64,000 nucleotides of DNA from Microbulbifer marinus (GCF_900107725.1 NZ_FNQO01000002.1:372001-436000); one strand, 5' to 3'; positions 38,179-47,641 are shown, numbered from the stretch's first letter. Made by a program: numbers and translations. Notes: a model not told the origin generated them from the sequence alone.

Positions 38179-38301
38179 TTTGCGGCAGTTGTTCGCCATC
38201 AGCAAGCACGTTTGATTTTGCGACTATAGTGAATAAAGAGGCGCCGACGACCATCACGTCCGCGCCGCAATTTCTCTGGGTGCAGCAGTCGCGAACTTGT
38301 C

Positions 38302-38982
38302 ATGTCCGCAGGCAACTCATATTCCCGATACAGGACCGGATATCCGCAGTCGCCCCCCGGCCAGCGCACCAACCGCCTGGTGGTGGTCGGCCTGGCGCTG
38401 TTGCTGTTGCTGGTCGTGGTTCTGCTGTGGCTGTATCTCTACCTGAAGTCCCTGGAAAAACCCTACGTCGAGCTCAAGGGCTACCGCGTCGCCACCATGC
38501 AGAGCTTCAGCAGTTTTCTGCGCCGGGGCAGTAACCGGGCGCGCGTCGCGGAATTGACCCGCTTCCTGGAGAGGGAGGGTGTCGACAACGTGACCGCCGT
38601 GCAGAATCTGCTGCGCCAGGGCACCGACTGGCTCGATATCGACGAGCCCCCCTTCGCCATTCCGCCGAGCGACCAGTGGCGCAACATCGTCGCCACCCTG
38701 GCCGTACTGCGAGACGAGGTGGAACCGATGATTGGCGGGGTGGATGTTGTGTCCGCTTACCGCACCGACAATTACAACCGCAAGTCCGGCGGCGCCTCGC
38801 GCAGCAAGCACCGGGATTTTTGCGGGCTGGACCTGGTGCCGAAATCCAATATCAGCCGCAAGGAACTAATAGAGGAGCTGCGCAGCCTGCACCGGCGGCT
38901 CGGCCCGAAGAGCAACCTGGGGCTAGGCATCTACCACGACGTGCGCTTTCACATCGATACCTGCGGTTATCGCACCTGGTGA
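38302..38982 (+). CDS. M15-like (DD-carboxypeptidase fold) membrane-anchored protein, copy 1
   Basis: A 226-residue protein with one N-terminal membrane segment (LVVVGLALLLLLVVVLLWLYLYL) and a periplasmic domain. The C-terminal part fits the peptidase M15/hedgehog-type fold: SAYRTDNYNRKSGGASRSKHRDFCGLD has the Arg154, His170 and Asp177 positions, and VRFHIDTCGYRTW supplies the last zinc-ligand His217. Relatives cut or bind peptidoglycan peptides. A close paralog follows only three bases later. Activity is inferred. Confidence 0.75.
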   Translation: MSAGNSYSRYRTGYPQSPPGQRTNRLVVVGLALLLLLVVVLLWLYLYLKSLEKPYVELKGYRVATMQSFSSFLRRGSNRARVAELTRFLEREGVDNVTAVQNLLRQGTDWLDIDEPPFAIPPSDQWRNIVATLAVLRDEVEPMIGGVDVVSAYRTDNYNRKSGGASRSKHRDFCGLDLVPKSNISRKELIEELRSLHRRLGPKSNLGLGIYHDVRFHIDTCGYRTW

Positions 38983-38985
38983 GCC

Positions 38986-39714
38986 ATGGACATACACGAG
39001 AGCGAAGACCACCAATTTATCGATATCCATATTGAGCGGCGCCGGGTCATCTGGATCAGCGCGCTGGTGCTCGCCGCGATTATCGCGCTACTGGTGCTGA
39101 CCATGGACAAGGTGCGCGAGCTGGGCGAGCGCATCGTCACACCGCGCGAATTGGTGCCGGCAAAAAGAATTCCCAAGGGCATCGAAATCCCAGATGTCTA
39201 CGATGTCAAAGGCTATGCCGCGGCCTCCCCCAAGGCCTTCGAAGACTTTCTGGCCAAGCGCGACTTCCGCGAAATCTTCGCCCGGCTGCAGCACTTCCTG
39301 TACATCAACAAGGTCGACGGCGTGGTGCCTTCTTATCAGCTACTGCGCCAGGGCAGCGACTGGCAGACAGTCGAAGAGCCCCCTTTTGCGCTGCCGCCGG
39401 AGGATAGCTGGGAAACCATGGTGAACACGCTGCGCCTGCTGCAGCAAGAGATCGTCCCCCGTATCGGCCCGGTAACTGTACTGTCCGGCTGGCGCACGGA
39501 TAAGTACAACGCCAAGGCGGGCGGCTCCAAGCGCAGTAAACATATGCACTTCTGCGGGCTGGATGTGGTGCCTGAGCGGGATTTCACCCGTGAAGAATTA
39601 CTGCCCATCCTGCGCGACATACACCGCAAACACGGAAAAAGGTGGAATATGGGGCTGGGCATTTACCGGGGCGTGCGCTTTCACGTCGACACCTGCGGCT
39701 ATCGGCGCTGGTGA
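38986..39714 (+). CDS. M15-like (DD-carboxypeptidase fold) membrane-anchored protein, copy 2
   Basis: A 242-residue paralog of the preceding protein with the same plan: a cytoplasmic tail, one membrane segment (VIWISALVLAAIIALLVLT), and an M15-like domain. SGWRTDKYNAKAGGSKRSKHMHFCGLD gives Arg170, His186 and Asp193, and VRFHVDTCGYRRW gives His233. The shared FEDFL/LRQGSDW/EEPPFA region suggests a recent tandem duplication followed by divergence. The pair is probably cotranscribed. Confidence 0.75.
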   Translation: MDIHESEDHQFIDIHIERRRVIWISALVLAAIIALLVLTMDKVRELGERIVTPRELVPAKRIPKGIEIPDVYDVKGYAAASPKAFEDFLAKRDFREIFARLQHFLYINKVDGVVPSYQLLRQGSDWQTVEEPPFALPPEDSWETMVNTLRLLQQEIVPRIGPVTVLSGWRTDKYNAKAGGSKRSKHMHFCGLDVVPERDFTREELLPILRDIHRKHGKRWNMGLGIYRGVRFHVDTCGYRRW

Positions 39715-39829
39715 GTGCCGGCAGCCTCTGGTAAAAAGCACCCGCTTCTGCTTACATAGGCGCCACGCGTAAGTCGAAGGCTAAAGCCAGCCACAACGCG
39801 ACAATTACAATAATCGAGGGAAACAACCG

Positions 39830-40894
39830 GTGCAGGAAAAACTGGAAAGACGTTCGTTTATTTTTTCTCTGCTGCTGGTCACGCTGGCCTTCGCACTGCT
39901 GCTGAAACCCTTCTTTACGCCTATTTTCTGGGCCTGTGCCATCGCGCTGATTTTCTTCCCGTTTTACCGCCTGCTGATGCGCCGTTTTCCGAAATGGCCC
40001 AACCTGATGGCATTGCTGACGCTGCTGTTGTGCGTGGTGCTGGTGGTGATACCGGTACTGCTGGTTGCCAGTTCATTTATCAATGAGGCCGTCGCCGTTT
40101 ACCAGAAAGCGCAGAGCGGCCAGATAGACCTCTCCAGCCAGATCGAGAAGGTTCGCAGTGCCTTTCCCGGTATCAACGCCTTTTTTGATCGCATCGGTAT
40201 CGACTTCGATCAGATGAAGGAGCGCTTGCTCGGCGGTGTCATGAGTGCCGGCAGCTTCCTGGCCAAAAACGCCCTGGCGCTGGGACAGAACACCCTGAAT
40301 TTTTTTGTCATGCTGGGCCTGATGCTCTACCTGACTTTCTTCCTGATCCGCGACGGTGAGAGTCTGGTGGCCCTGCTGATCCGCGCCATGCCGCTCGGCG
40401 ACGAACGCGAACACCTGCTGCTGGCCAAGTTCGCCGAAGTCACCCGCGCAACCATCAAGGGCAACCTGGTGGTCGCCGTGACCCAGGGCACACTAGGCGG
40501 GCTGATTTTCTGGGCGCTGGGCCTACCGGCGCCGCTGCTGTGGGGCGTCGTGATGACATTCTTATCACTGCTGCCGGCGATCGGCGCGGCGCTGATCTGG
40601 TTTCCCGCCGCGCTCTACCTGTATGCAACCGGGGAGATCATCAAGGCATCGATACTGATGGTGTTCGGCGTGATGGTGATCAGCCTGGTAGACAATCTGC
40701 TGCGCCCTATCCTGGTGGGCCGCGATACCAAACTGCCGGACTATATCGTGCTGTTCTCCACCGTCGGCGGCCTGATCATGTTCGGCATCAGCGGCTTCGC
40801 CATTGGGCCGCTGCTGGCCGCGCTGTTTATCGCCTTCTGGGAAATATTCATGCGGGAGTTCGTCACTCCGTCGGGGATCCACGGCAAGCAATAG
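39830..40894 (+). CDS. AI-2E family transporter
   Basis: A 354-residue membrane protein with about seven to eight segments in the pattern of the AI-2 exporter (TqsA/PerM) superfamily. Conserved parts include the N-terminal pair of helices, GTLGGLIFWALGLPAPLLWGVVMTFLSLLPAIGAALIWFP, and VDNLLRPILVGRDTKLPDYIVLFS. It may export a small signal or ion; individual substrates in this family are largely unproven. It begins with GTG at 39830. The gene is 115 bases after the M15-like pair. Confidence 0.9.
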   Translation: MQEKLERRSFIFSLLLVTLAFALLLKPFFTPIFWACAIALIFFPFYRLLMRRFPKWPNLMALLTLLLCVVLVVIPVLLVASSFINEAVAVYQKAQSGQIDLSSQIEKVRSAFPGINAFFDRIGIDFDQMKERLLGGVMSAGSFLAKNALALGQNTLNFFVMLGLMLYLTFFLIRDGESLVALLIRAMPLGDEREHLLLAKFAEVTRATIKGNLVVAVTQGTLGGLIFWALGLPAPLLWGVVMTFLSLLPAIGAALIWFPAALYLYATGEIIKASILMVFGVMVISLVDNLLRPILVGRDTKLPDYIVLFSTVGGLIMFGISGFAIGPLLAALFIAFWEIFMREFVTPSGIHGKQ

Positions 40895-40900
40895 CCGCGC

Positions 40901-41704
40901 TCACCCGCCCGGCCGCTGCGCCTGCATTTTCTGCAGGCGCTGGTTCAGTTCCGCCATCGGCCGCTGGTCCACCATCAGCGTGCCCTCCGCGGATCGATCG
41001 AGATCCGCGATCAGTATTATGACGGTCGCAAACGTCAGCGCGAGGGCAACCGCCACCTGCGGCGAGCCGCCCCGACTGATGCCGAACTGAAAGCCGATAG
41101 CGACCATTGCCAGCGTCGTCATAAAGTAAAGCGCCAGCCAGATCGGGCCGGGGATCCGGTATTCGAGCCCCATCACCGCCCGAGAATGATGGAAGTTGAT
41201 CATTGTGTTCAGCGGCTCCACGAACTGGCGCAGATAACCGGCGTCGTATTTGCGATCGATATAGCTGTCTACCAGCCGCCACAGGTTCTCGTGAATGGCC
41301 TCGAATTGCCGCAGCTCCGCCGGGCCTATCTTGTCCGAAAGATCAAAATTTCGTAACTCAACATATTTTATGAGTAACTGCCGCGCCCGCAGCTTATCGG
41401 CATCATCAAGAAAGCTGGCACGCAGGTAAACGGTGTGGATGGCATTGACCTCATCCAGCAACACCGCCTTGCGCGTGTTGTAGCGATCGGCAGTCATGTT
41501 GAAGGTAAACGCGAGCAGGAAAGCCAACAGCCCCAGCGTTGCCGCTATGGCGCTGCCGACAGAGGAGTCTTTGACTTCCCTGTGGCTGCGCAGGTAGCGG
41601 CGCCCGAGCCAGACGCCCGCGCCCAGTGAACAGAGAACCAATAGCACCGACCAGACGTAAATGATCAGCAGTGGCAGGGTGTGGAAGAAATCGCTTAAAT
41701 TCAT
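40901..41704 (-). CDS. Bestrophin-like (DUF4239) membrane protein, copy 1
   Basis: A 267-residue protein with about four membrane segments: a pair near the N-terminus (LPLLIIYVWSVLLVLCSLGAGVWLG and AATLGLLAFLLAFTFNMTADR) and a pair near residues 190-240. The motif GLLAFLLAFTFNMTADRYNTRK and the DLDRSAEGTLMVDQRPM tail match the bestrophin-like DUF4239 family. It is a clear paralog of the gene at 43107-43916. Role unknown; channel activity is only suggested by the name. A shared 15-bp repeat lies 21 bases before its start. Confidence 0.82.
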   Translation of the reverse strand: MNLSDFFHTLPLLIIYVWSVLLVLCSLGAGVWLGRRYLRSHREVKDSSVGSAIAATLGLLAFLLAFTFNMTADRYNTRKAVLLDEVNAIHTVYLRASFLDDADKLRARQLLIKYVELRNFDLSDKIGPAELRQFEAIHENLWRLVDSYIDRKYDAGYLRQFVEPLNTMINFHHSRAVMGLEYRIPGPIWLALYFMTTLAMVAIGFQFGISRGGSPQVAVALALTFATVIILIADLDRSAEGTLMVDQRPMAELNQRLQKMQAQRPGG

Positions 41705-41724
41705 CAGAGTACTCGGCGGTTACC

Positions 41725-41739
41725 GCCAAGTTTGGCTCA
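41725..41739. repeat. 15-bp upstream repeat of bestrophin-like gene 1
   Basis: GCCAAGTTTGGCTCA begins 21 bases upstream of the ATG at 41704. The identical sequence occurs at 43937-43951, again 21 bases before the paralog's aligned start codon. GCCAA and TTGGC form a short dyad around GT. It may be an operator or leader element retained after duplication. Confidence 0.5.
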
Positions 41740-41892
41740 TGGAACGCCTGGCCGCGAACGACGGCGATGAAATTCGCGCCGCGCCCCGGCCGCACGGATG
41801 TATACCGGCAACTGACTGCAACCATGGCTTCCGGACGCCCCCACGCGTAGGATATCCGCCATATGAACGTTAGATCTAACCAGAGACACGCC

Positions 41893-42408
41893 ATGAAACA
41901 CATATTCGGACTACTGATCGCACTCGTCAGCCTGCCGCTGATGGCACTGGAAGTGGGAGAGCCGGCACCGGACTTCTCGCTGCAGGCGTCGGACGGCAAG
42001 ACCTACTCACTGGCGGACTACAAGGGTAAACAGGCGGTCGTTATCGCCTGGTATCCGAAAGCCTTCACTAAGGGCTGTACCATCGAGTGCAAATCCCTGG
42101 CCGAGAACGGCGACATGATCCGCGCCTACGATGTCGCCTACTTCATGGCGAGTACTGACGAAGTGGAAACCAATACCAAGTTCGCCGAGGAGCAGGGCGC
42201 GGATTTCCCACTACTCAGTGATCCGGACGGCGAGGTGGCCAAGGCCTACGACGTGCTGATTCCCGTCATGAACGTCGCCCGTCGCGTCACTGTCTATATC
42301 GGTAAGGACGGCCGTATCCTTAAGGTCGACAAGGAAATCCACCCCGCCACCAGCGCGGAGGATATTGCGCGGACGCTGGATGAGCTAGGCGTGGCCCGAA
42401 AGGACTGA
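41893..42408 (+). CDS. Periplasmic peroxiredoxin of the BCP/AhpC-TSA type
   Basis: A 171-residue thioredoxin-fold protein with a signal peptide (MKHIFGLLIALVSLPLMA), then EPAPDFSLQASDGKTYSLADYKGK and the active-site segment KAFTKGCTIECKSL. The peroxidatic Cys is in GCT and a second Cys lies four residues later, as in two-Cys BCP-like enzymes. It likely reduces peroxides in the periplasm. The ATG at 41893 is preferred because the signal peptide begins there. Confidence 0.88.
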   Translation: MKHIFGLLIALVSLPLMALEVGEPAPDFSLQASDGKTYSLADYKGKQAVVIAWYPKAFTKGCTIECKSLAENGDMIRAYDVAYFMASTDEVETNTKFAEEQGADFPLLSDPDGEVAKAYDVLIPVMNVARRVTVYIGKDGRILKVDKEIHPATSAEDIARTLDELGVARKD

Positions 42409-42419
42409 CGACAATCGAC

Positions 42420-42452
42420 AAGGCCCCGGCAAATATCGGGGCCTTCTGCTTT
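42420..42452 (+). terminator. Rho-independent terminator after the peroxiredoxin gene
   Basis: AAGGCCCCG at 42420-42428 pairs exactly with CGGGGCCTT at 42437-42445 around an eight-base loop, followed by CTGCTTTT. It lies directly after the peroxiredoxin stop. Confidence 0.8.
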
Positions 42453-42608
42453 TGGCTCGCCAAATACCTATACGAGTCCTATCAATAAACACTTTTTCTT
42501 CATCTTTTTCCGCAGCCTGACACCCGGATCACCGGGGCAGCTTCTGGCGGCCGCATATCGGACCTGAAGCAAGCGACAGCGTTATTTACCCATTAAATAA
42601 GCAGGAAC

Positions 42609-43055
42609 CTATTCTTCACGTCGTGTGAGTTTTTGGTATACACCTAGACCGATCACTACCAAAACAGCGGCGATCAGTAAAAACGTGGGGTAAATCAAGT
42701 TACGAATATCTTCTTTTCCGGCATCGAAGACGAATACCAGACCTTCCAGGCTTAGAGCGATAGCAATAATCACAAGGAACTTTAATAGCGTCTGCCTCTG
42801 CTCTGTCAGTGACTTTCCTCGACTACTACTGAGGACCTCTTCCTCCAACAGAAATTTAGAGACATCAAAGACTGCCATGGCAATTACTATCAGACCGATG
42901 GCGTCAAGTAGCGCTTTTATCAGTAATGCTTTTTCATGTATTGCAGTCCAGATTCCCCATACTGATACAATCATCATGGCGAGACTGATGAGACATAAAA
43001 GCACACTGATGAAAGCATAGACCGAGCGTCCTATCCAGTCAGATAGCCATTTCAT
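42609..43055 (-). CDS. Four-helix membrane protein, unknown function
   Basis: A 148-residue protein with four evenly spaced hydrophobic segments (AFISVLLCLISLAMMIVSVWG, ALLDAIGLIVIAMAVFDVSKF, LLKFLVIIAIALSLEGLVFVF, LIYPTFLLIAAVLVVIGLGVY). This layout resembles PsiE-like small membrane proteins, but I cannot assign it to the family. The ATG at 43055 is preceded by GGAG at a normal distance. It lies between the two bestrophin-like paralogs, on their strand. Base composition is lower in GC than neighbours. Confidence 0.65.
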   Translation of the reverse strand: MKWLSDWIGRSVYAFISVLLCLISLAMMIVSVWGIWTAIHEKALLIKALLDAIGLIVIAMAVFDVSKFLLEEEVLSSSRGKSLTEQRQTLLKFLVIIAIALSLEGLVFVFDAGKEDIRNLIYPTFLLIAAVLVVIGLGVYQKLTRREE

Positions 43056-43106
43056 TGTTTGCTCCATACCCAAGTTTCGAAGCGTATTGATTTGTATCAC
43101 CTGCCG

Positions 43107-43916
43107 CTAATCCGCGGAATCTCGCGGCGCTCGTTCTGCCGCCTGCAAGCGCGCATTGAGTTCGGACATCGGCGTCTGCTCGACCAGCAATACACCTTCG
43201 TAGGAGCGATCCAGATCCACGATCAGTACGATAACGACAGAGAAGGCCAGCGCCAGCGCGACGGCGACCTGAGCCGAACCGCTGCGACTGGCACCCAGTT
43301 GAAAACCGATGCCGAACATCGCCAATGCGGTGAGCGCGTACAGCGCGCCCCAGATCGGCGGCGGTATCTGGTAGCGCATCCCGGTGTAGAGACGGGCGGT
43401 ATTAAAGTCGATCACCTCATTGAGGGTGTCGTAAAAGCCCCGCAGTCTCTCGCCGTCGTAGCCCGACGCACTGAGCTTCGCCACCAGCTGCCAGAGCTCC
43501 TGCTGGATGGCTTCCGTGCGCAGTAGTCGCTCTTCGAAGTCCGGAACATGCAAGGGGTCGATATCGCGCAGGTCGACATACTCCGCAATCAGTGTACGCA
43601 CCCTGTCGCGATCATCTGCCGGCAGTAGATCCGCACGCAGAAACGCCGTAGATAGCGCGTTGGCCTCGTTTAACAATAGCGTCTTGCGCAGACTGAAACG
43701 GTCCGCCGCCATGTTGAAGGTGAAAGCGAGCATAAATGCCAGCAGTCCGAGCGTGGCGGCCACGGCACTGCCGATGGATGTTTCACCGATCTTGCCATTG
43801 CGCGCCGAGCGACGGCCAAAGAAATTGCCCACCGCCAGGGAGGCCAGCACCAGCAGGATCGAAAAGCCGTAGATGACGGCGAGGGAAAGGGTACTGAAGA
43901 AAGTGGTATAGATCAT
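43107..43916 (-). CDS. Bestrophin-like (DUF4239) membrane protein, copy 2
   Basis: A 269-residue paralog of the gene at 40901-41704. It shares the segment AATLGLLAFMLAFTFNMAADRFSLRKTLLLNEANA, the LDRSYEGVLLVEQTPMSELNARLQ tail and the position of all four membrane segments. Starting at the ATG of 43916 aligns it exactly with copy 1; a GTG five codons upstream is the alternative. Function is unknown. Together with the four-helix gene and peroxiredoxin it forms a small interleaved cluster. Confidence 0.82.
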   Translation of the reverse strand: MIYTTFFSTLSLAVIYGFSILLVLASLAVGNFFGRRSARNGKIGETSIGSAVAATLGLLAFMLAFTFNMAADRFSLRKTLLLNEANALSTAFLRADLLPADDRDRVRTLIAEYVDLRDIDPLHVPDFEERLLRTEAIQQELWQLVAKLSASGYDGERLRGFYDTLNEVIDFNTARLYTGMRYQIPPPIWGALYALTALAMFGIGFQLGASRSGSAQVAVALALAFSVVIVLIVDLDRSYEGVLLVEQTPMSELNARLQAAERAPRDSAD

Positions 43917-43936
43917 GGGCAGAACCGGCACTTCTA

Positions 43937-43951
43937 GCCAAGTTTGGCTCA
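43937..43951. repeat. 15-bp upstream repeat of bestrophin-like gene 2
   Basis: GCCAAGTTTGGCTCA, identical to 41725-41739 and at the same 21-base distance from the aligned start codon of the paralog. A related but shorter sequence (CCAACTTTGGCT) occurs near 59403. Confidence 0.5.
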
Positions 43952-44167
43952 GGCGCGCAGCTACTGCCCAATTTTTTCCGCTGGAGAAGATTTACGCCCA
44001 ATAGCCACTGTGGGAAGGTCGCAATTGGGTGTCGTGGTATTCGGCGTGCGGGTTAGTCGGCCTCGCCGTTCATGCCCATTTGCCCGAGCTTTCGGGCCAA
44101 GATATTGCGGCCCCGGCCCCGCGCCAAAGAAACGGCTTTCCCTGAAAGCCTATCACTGTAATGTACT

Positions 44168-44836
44168 TTACCACCCCCGATAGAGGGAATAGATGCCCCA
44201 GGTGTCGATCAGGGCGTGAGCCAACATGAGGCTCCATAAGTTTCGCCCGCTACGGAAAAAGATCCAGCCGAACAGGATTCCAACCAGGGCGATAGAGATA
44301 AAACCAACGACGCCTTGCGTGTAGTGCGGGACAGCGAAGGTCAATCCACCGATCAAAATGGCGATCCACTCACTAGCCATACCCTTTGGCAAGAGAATCG
44401 ACAGCTGATGCAGGAGAAAGCCGCGATAGATAATCTCCTCCGCGATGGCCGCACTGAAAAGTGCGGACAACCATAGTTTGAGCGCAAGGTCCTTGTTCCC
44501 GTACAACGGTCCGTATTCAGAGTGGTCGGCTTCCTTGGAAAAAACCCACTCAATAACAGGGTTGATCAATTCGCCGAGCACGAAAATCACACCAACCACT
44601 GCAAGGGAAGTCCATAGGAATGTGGACCGTGGGCGGAACGACGGTTGCAGCCCGACGGGCGCCAGGCTGCGGTTTTCTATCCAGATCCAGGCCAGGGCGA
44701 CCGCAGCAAACGCGGGAACCTTGAACGGGAAAGGAATGGGGGCAAAGATCGCGCCCAGCATAAGTGCGGCGGTCAGTAAGGCACGGGCTGGCCGATTTAA
44801 TGAAGCATACTTAGCTTCTGCTGATATTGATGTCAT
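44168..44836 (-). CDS. CPBP family intramembrane metalloprotease
   Basis: A 222-residue membrane protein with the CAAX-protease-and-bacteriocin-processing motifs: Glu133-Glu134 and Arg138 in AEEIIYRGF, FxxxH at 177-181 (FAVPH), and His207 in AHALIDTWG. These form the intramembrane zinc-like active site. About six to seven membrane segments are present. Bacterial members are linked to peptide maturation or self-immunity, but no bacteriocin gene is near. The substrate is unknown. Confidence 0.9.
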   Translation of the reverse strand: MTSISAEAKYASLNRPARALLTAALMLGAIFAPIPFPFKVPAFAAVALAWIWIENRSLAPVGLQPSFRPRSTFLWTSLAVVGVIFVLGELINPVIEWVFSKEADHSEYGPLYGNKDLALKLWLSALFSAAIAEEIIYRGFLLHQLSILLPKGMASEWIAILIGGLTFAVPHYTQGVVGFISIALVGILFGWIFFRSGRNLWSLMLAHALIDTWGIYSLYRGW

Positions 44837-45142
44837 TATTATTCATCCCTTCAAAAGACTAACCGTTTATTAAAGAGCCAACGGCTCAAGGCGGTCAATT
44901 CAACATCTGGCTCTTGAGGATATTTCAACTGCCCTGAAAGTAAAAGGCGTGGCAGCTGTACCGACAGATATAAGCGGCGGCACGTTGTTCTGGCGGCATG
45001 CCGGGATTAAGTCGGGGTAGGGGTTGGATGCGCTTGGTGACCAGAGTCAGCCCACCAGTACGCGCGGCAATAGCGAAATAAAAAGCCGCCCTGGTGAGCG
45101 GCTTTTTATTCAGGTTACAGCATCAAGGCTGTTCCGCGGGCG
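44837..45142. other. Gap between ntrC and the CPBP gene
   Basis: These 306 bases hold the ntrC terminator (45081-45106) and presumably the promoter of the CPBP gene. Nothing else was recognised; no small gene is apparent. Confidence 0.5.
45081..45106 (-). terminator. Rho-independent terminator after ntrC
   Basis: AAAAGCCGC at 45081-45089 pairs with GCGGCTTTT at 45098-45106 around eight bases. On the minus strand it is followed by a T-rich run, just past the ntrC stop. It is symmetrical enough to act on both strands. Confidence 0.8.
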
Positions 45143-46555
45143 TTATTCGGTATCGCCATTCATGCCGAGTTCCTTGAGCTTGCGCGTCAGTGTATTGCGC
45201 CCCCAGCCGAGCAGTTCGGCGGCATCGCGCTTGCGGCCGGCAGTGTGCTTCAGCGCGATCTCGATCAGCGCGCGCTCGAACGCGGGTACCGCCTCGCTGA
45301 GAATCTCGCGGCGTCCGGTGGCCAGCGCCTGGTCGGCCCACAGGCGCAGCGCTTTCTGCCAGTCCTGCGGCGCCTCGCCGGTCGCGGTCTGCTGATGCAA
45401 TTCCGGCGGCAGATCCTCGATATGTACTTCGCGGCCGGACGCCATCACGGTGATCCAGCGGCAGGTGTTCTCCAGCTGGCGCACATTGCCGGGCCAGTCG
45501 AGGCCGGCCAGGTAGTCCTCGGTTTCCTTCAGCAGTATCTTCGGCTCCACCCCCAGATCCTTGGCGGCGGAATTGAAGAAGTGGCGCACCAGGCGCGGTA
45601 TATCCTCGCGGCGATCGGCCAGGCGCGGGATATGGATGCGGATCACATTCAGGCGGTGGAAAAGGTCCTCGCGGAACTTGTGTGCCTCCACCAGCCGCTC
45701 CAGGTCCTGGTGGGTGGCGGCGATGATGCGCACGTCCACCTTTACCGGCGTGTGGCCGCCGACGCGGTAAAACTCGCCGTCCGCCAGTACGCGCAGCAGG
45801 CGCGTCTGGGTTTCCGCCGGCATATCGCCGATCTCATCCAGGAACAGGGTGCCGCCATTGGCCTGCTCGAAGCGTCCGGCGCGCTGCGAGCTGGCACCGG
45901 TAAAGGCGCCCTTCTCGTGGCCGAACAGCTCCGACTCCATCAGGTCCTTCGGAATCGCGGCCATATTCAGCGCGATAAACGGCTGGCTCTTGCGCGGGCT
46001 GTGATTGTGCAGCGCCTGTGCCACCAACTCCTTCCCGGTGCCGGATTCGCCGTTGATCAGCACGGTGATATTCGAGTGCGACAGGCGGCCGATCGCGCGG
46101 AACACCTCTTGCATCGCCGGCGCCTCGCCGATGATCTCCTTGTTGGCGGCGCCGTTCTCCAGCGCCACCTGCTCTTCGCCGCGCTGCTCGCTGGCGTGCA
46201 CCAGCGCGCGGCGGGTCACCGCGACGGCCTCGTCGACATCGAAGGGTTTCGGCAGGTATTCGAAGGCACCGCCCTGATAGGCGGCGACGGCGCTGTCGAG
46301 GTCCGAGTGCGCGGTCATGATAATGATCGGCAGCGCCGGGCGCTCCGACTGGAAGCGCTGCAGCAACTTGAAACCGTCCGAGCCGGGCATGCGGATATCG
46401 CTGATCACCACATCGGGTGAATCGCTGTAGAAATCGTCCAGTGCGCGGTCGCCGCTCTCATAGCACTTGGTCTCAATGCCTTCGCGGCTCAGCGCGCGCT
46501 CCAGTACCCAGCGGATAGATCGGTCGTCGTCAATAATCCAAACGCGATTGCTCAT
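45143..46555 (-). CDS. ntrC: Nitrogen regulation response regulator NtrC
   Basis: A 470-residue sigma-54 activator. The receiver domain has WIIDDD and the phospho-acceptor Asp53 ([10 protein letters not shown]). The AAA+ domain has Walker A GESGTGKE at 169-176 and the sigma-54 contact loop GAFTGA at 216-221. The C-terminal Fis-type helix-turn-helix is [23 protein letters not shown]. Phosphorylated by NtrB under nitrogen limitation, it activates glnA and other genes. It follows ntrB after a gap of 21 bases. NtrC-type sites are visible before both glnA and ntrB. Confidence 0.97.
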   Translation of the reverse strand: MSNRVWIIDDDRSIRWVLERALSREGIETKCYESGDRALDDFYSDSPDVVISDIRMPGSDGFKLLQRFQSERPALPIIIMTAHSDLDSAVAAYQGGAFEYLPKPFDVDEAVAVTRRALVHASEQRGEEQVALENGAANKEIIGEAPAMQEVFRAIGRLSHSNITVLINGESGTGKELVAQALHNHSPRKSQPFIALNMAAIPKDLMESELFGHEKGAFTGASSQRAGRFEQANGGTLFLDEIGDMPAETQTRLLRVLADGEFYRVGGHTPVKVDVRIIAATHQDLERLVEAHKFREDLFHRLNVIRIHIPRLADRREDIPRLVRHFFNSAAKDLGVEPKILLKETEDYLAGLDWPGNVRQLENTCRWITVMASGREVHIEDLPPELHQQTATGEAPQDWQKALRLWADQALATGRREILSEAVPAFERALIEIALKHTAGRKRDAAELLGWGRNTLTRKLKELGMNGDTE

Positions 46556-46576
46556 GCTCTAGGTTTCCGTAATCAA

Positions 46577-47641
46577 TTATTCGTTCGAAAGCGGCAGATA
46601 AATCTGAAACACGCTCTGGCCCGGGTGGCTGTCGCACTTAATCAGGCCGCGATGCTGATTGATGATGTTCTGCGAGATGGACAGCCCCAGGCCGGAGCCC
46701 TCGGCGCGCCCGGAAATCATCGGGAAGAAGATGCGCTCGCGGATGTCCTCGGGAATGCCCGGGCCGTTGTCTTCGATTTCAATGCGGCACACCAGCGGGC
46801 AGTGGTACTTGCCGATGGTGAACTGGCGCTGGATGCGGGTGCGCAGAACAATTTCGCCACTGTGAAGGCCGATGCTCTCGTCGATGGCCTGCATCGCGTT
46901 GCGGGCAACATTCAGCAGCGCCTGGATCAGCTGTTCGCCGTCGCCCGGAACATCCGGGATCGAGGGATCGTAGTCGCGGCGGATCTTCAGCTCGCCGTCG
47001 CACTCGGCGTCGATCAATTGCGCGACGCGTTCGAGGACCTCGTGCACGTTGGTGGGCTGCAACTGCACCGGCTTGCGCGGACCGAGCAGGCGGTCGACCA
47101 GATTGCGCAGCCGGTCGGCCTCGTCGATGATGATCTGCGTGTACTCTGCCAGCTCCTCGTCGGGTAACTCCCGCTGCAGCAACTGGGCCGCGCCGCGGAT
47201 GCCGCCGAGCGGGTTCTTCACCTCGTGGGCCATGCCCCGCACCAGATTGCGGGTGGTCTCCTGGGCGCTGATCAGCGCATCCTCACGCGCAATGCGCAGC
47301 AGGCGGTCCATGGTCTGCACTTCCAGCAACAGCAACCCCAGCTCCGGCACCGGGCTCACCGAGTAATCCACGGTGCAGCTTTCCAGGTTGTGCAGTCGCC
47401 AGGTGGCGCGGCGCACCGTGTACTTCTCGCCGGAGGCCAGCGCACTGCGCAGCGCCTGTTGCGCGGCGGCGGACTCGTGCACCACATCCGCCAGCGGCAG
47501 ACCACAGACCCGCGCACTGGATGCGGCGAGCAGATCCTCGGCGGCGGAGTTGAGGTAGCAGAGCAGCAGACTGTCATCCAGCACCAGCACGGCGGAGGTC
47601 AGGCTGTCGAGGAGCTGGCGCAACTGGCGGTCGTTCAGCAT
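46577..47641 (-). CDS. ntrB: Nitrogen-sensing histidine kinase NtrB
   Basis: A 354-residue cytosolic kinase without membrane segments. An N-terminal PAS domain (LDDSLLLCYLNSAAEDLL) precedes the dimerisation helix with His139 in GMAHEVKNPLGGIRGAAQ. The HATPase part shows the N box (LLNVARNAMQAID), G1 (IEDNGPGIP) and G2 (GRAEGSGLGLSISQNI). It phosphorylates or dephosphorylates NtrC depending on PII, encoded elsewhere. It begins its own transcription unit with ntrC. Confidence 0.96.
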   Translation of the reverse strand: MLNDRQLRQLLDSLTSAVLVLDDSLLLCYLNSAAEDLLAASSARVCGLPLADVVHESAAAQQALRSALASGEKYTVRRATWRLHNLESCTVDYSVSPVPELGLLLLEVQTMDRLLRIAREDALISAQETTRNLVRGMAHEVKNPLGGIRGAAQLLQRELPDEELAEYTQIIIDEADRLRNLVDRLLGPRKPVQLQPTNVHEVLERVAQLIDAECDGELKIRRDYDPSIPDVPGDGEQLIQALLNVARNAMQAIDESIGLHSGEIVLRTRIQRQFTIGKYHCPLVCRIEIEDNGPGIPEDIRERIFFPMISGRAEGSGLGLSISQNIINQHRGLIKCDSHPGQSVFQIYLPLSNE

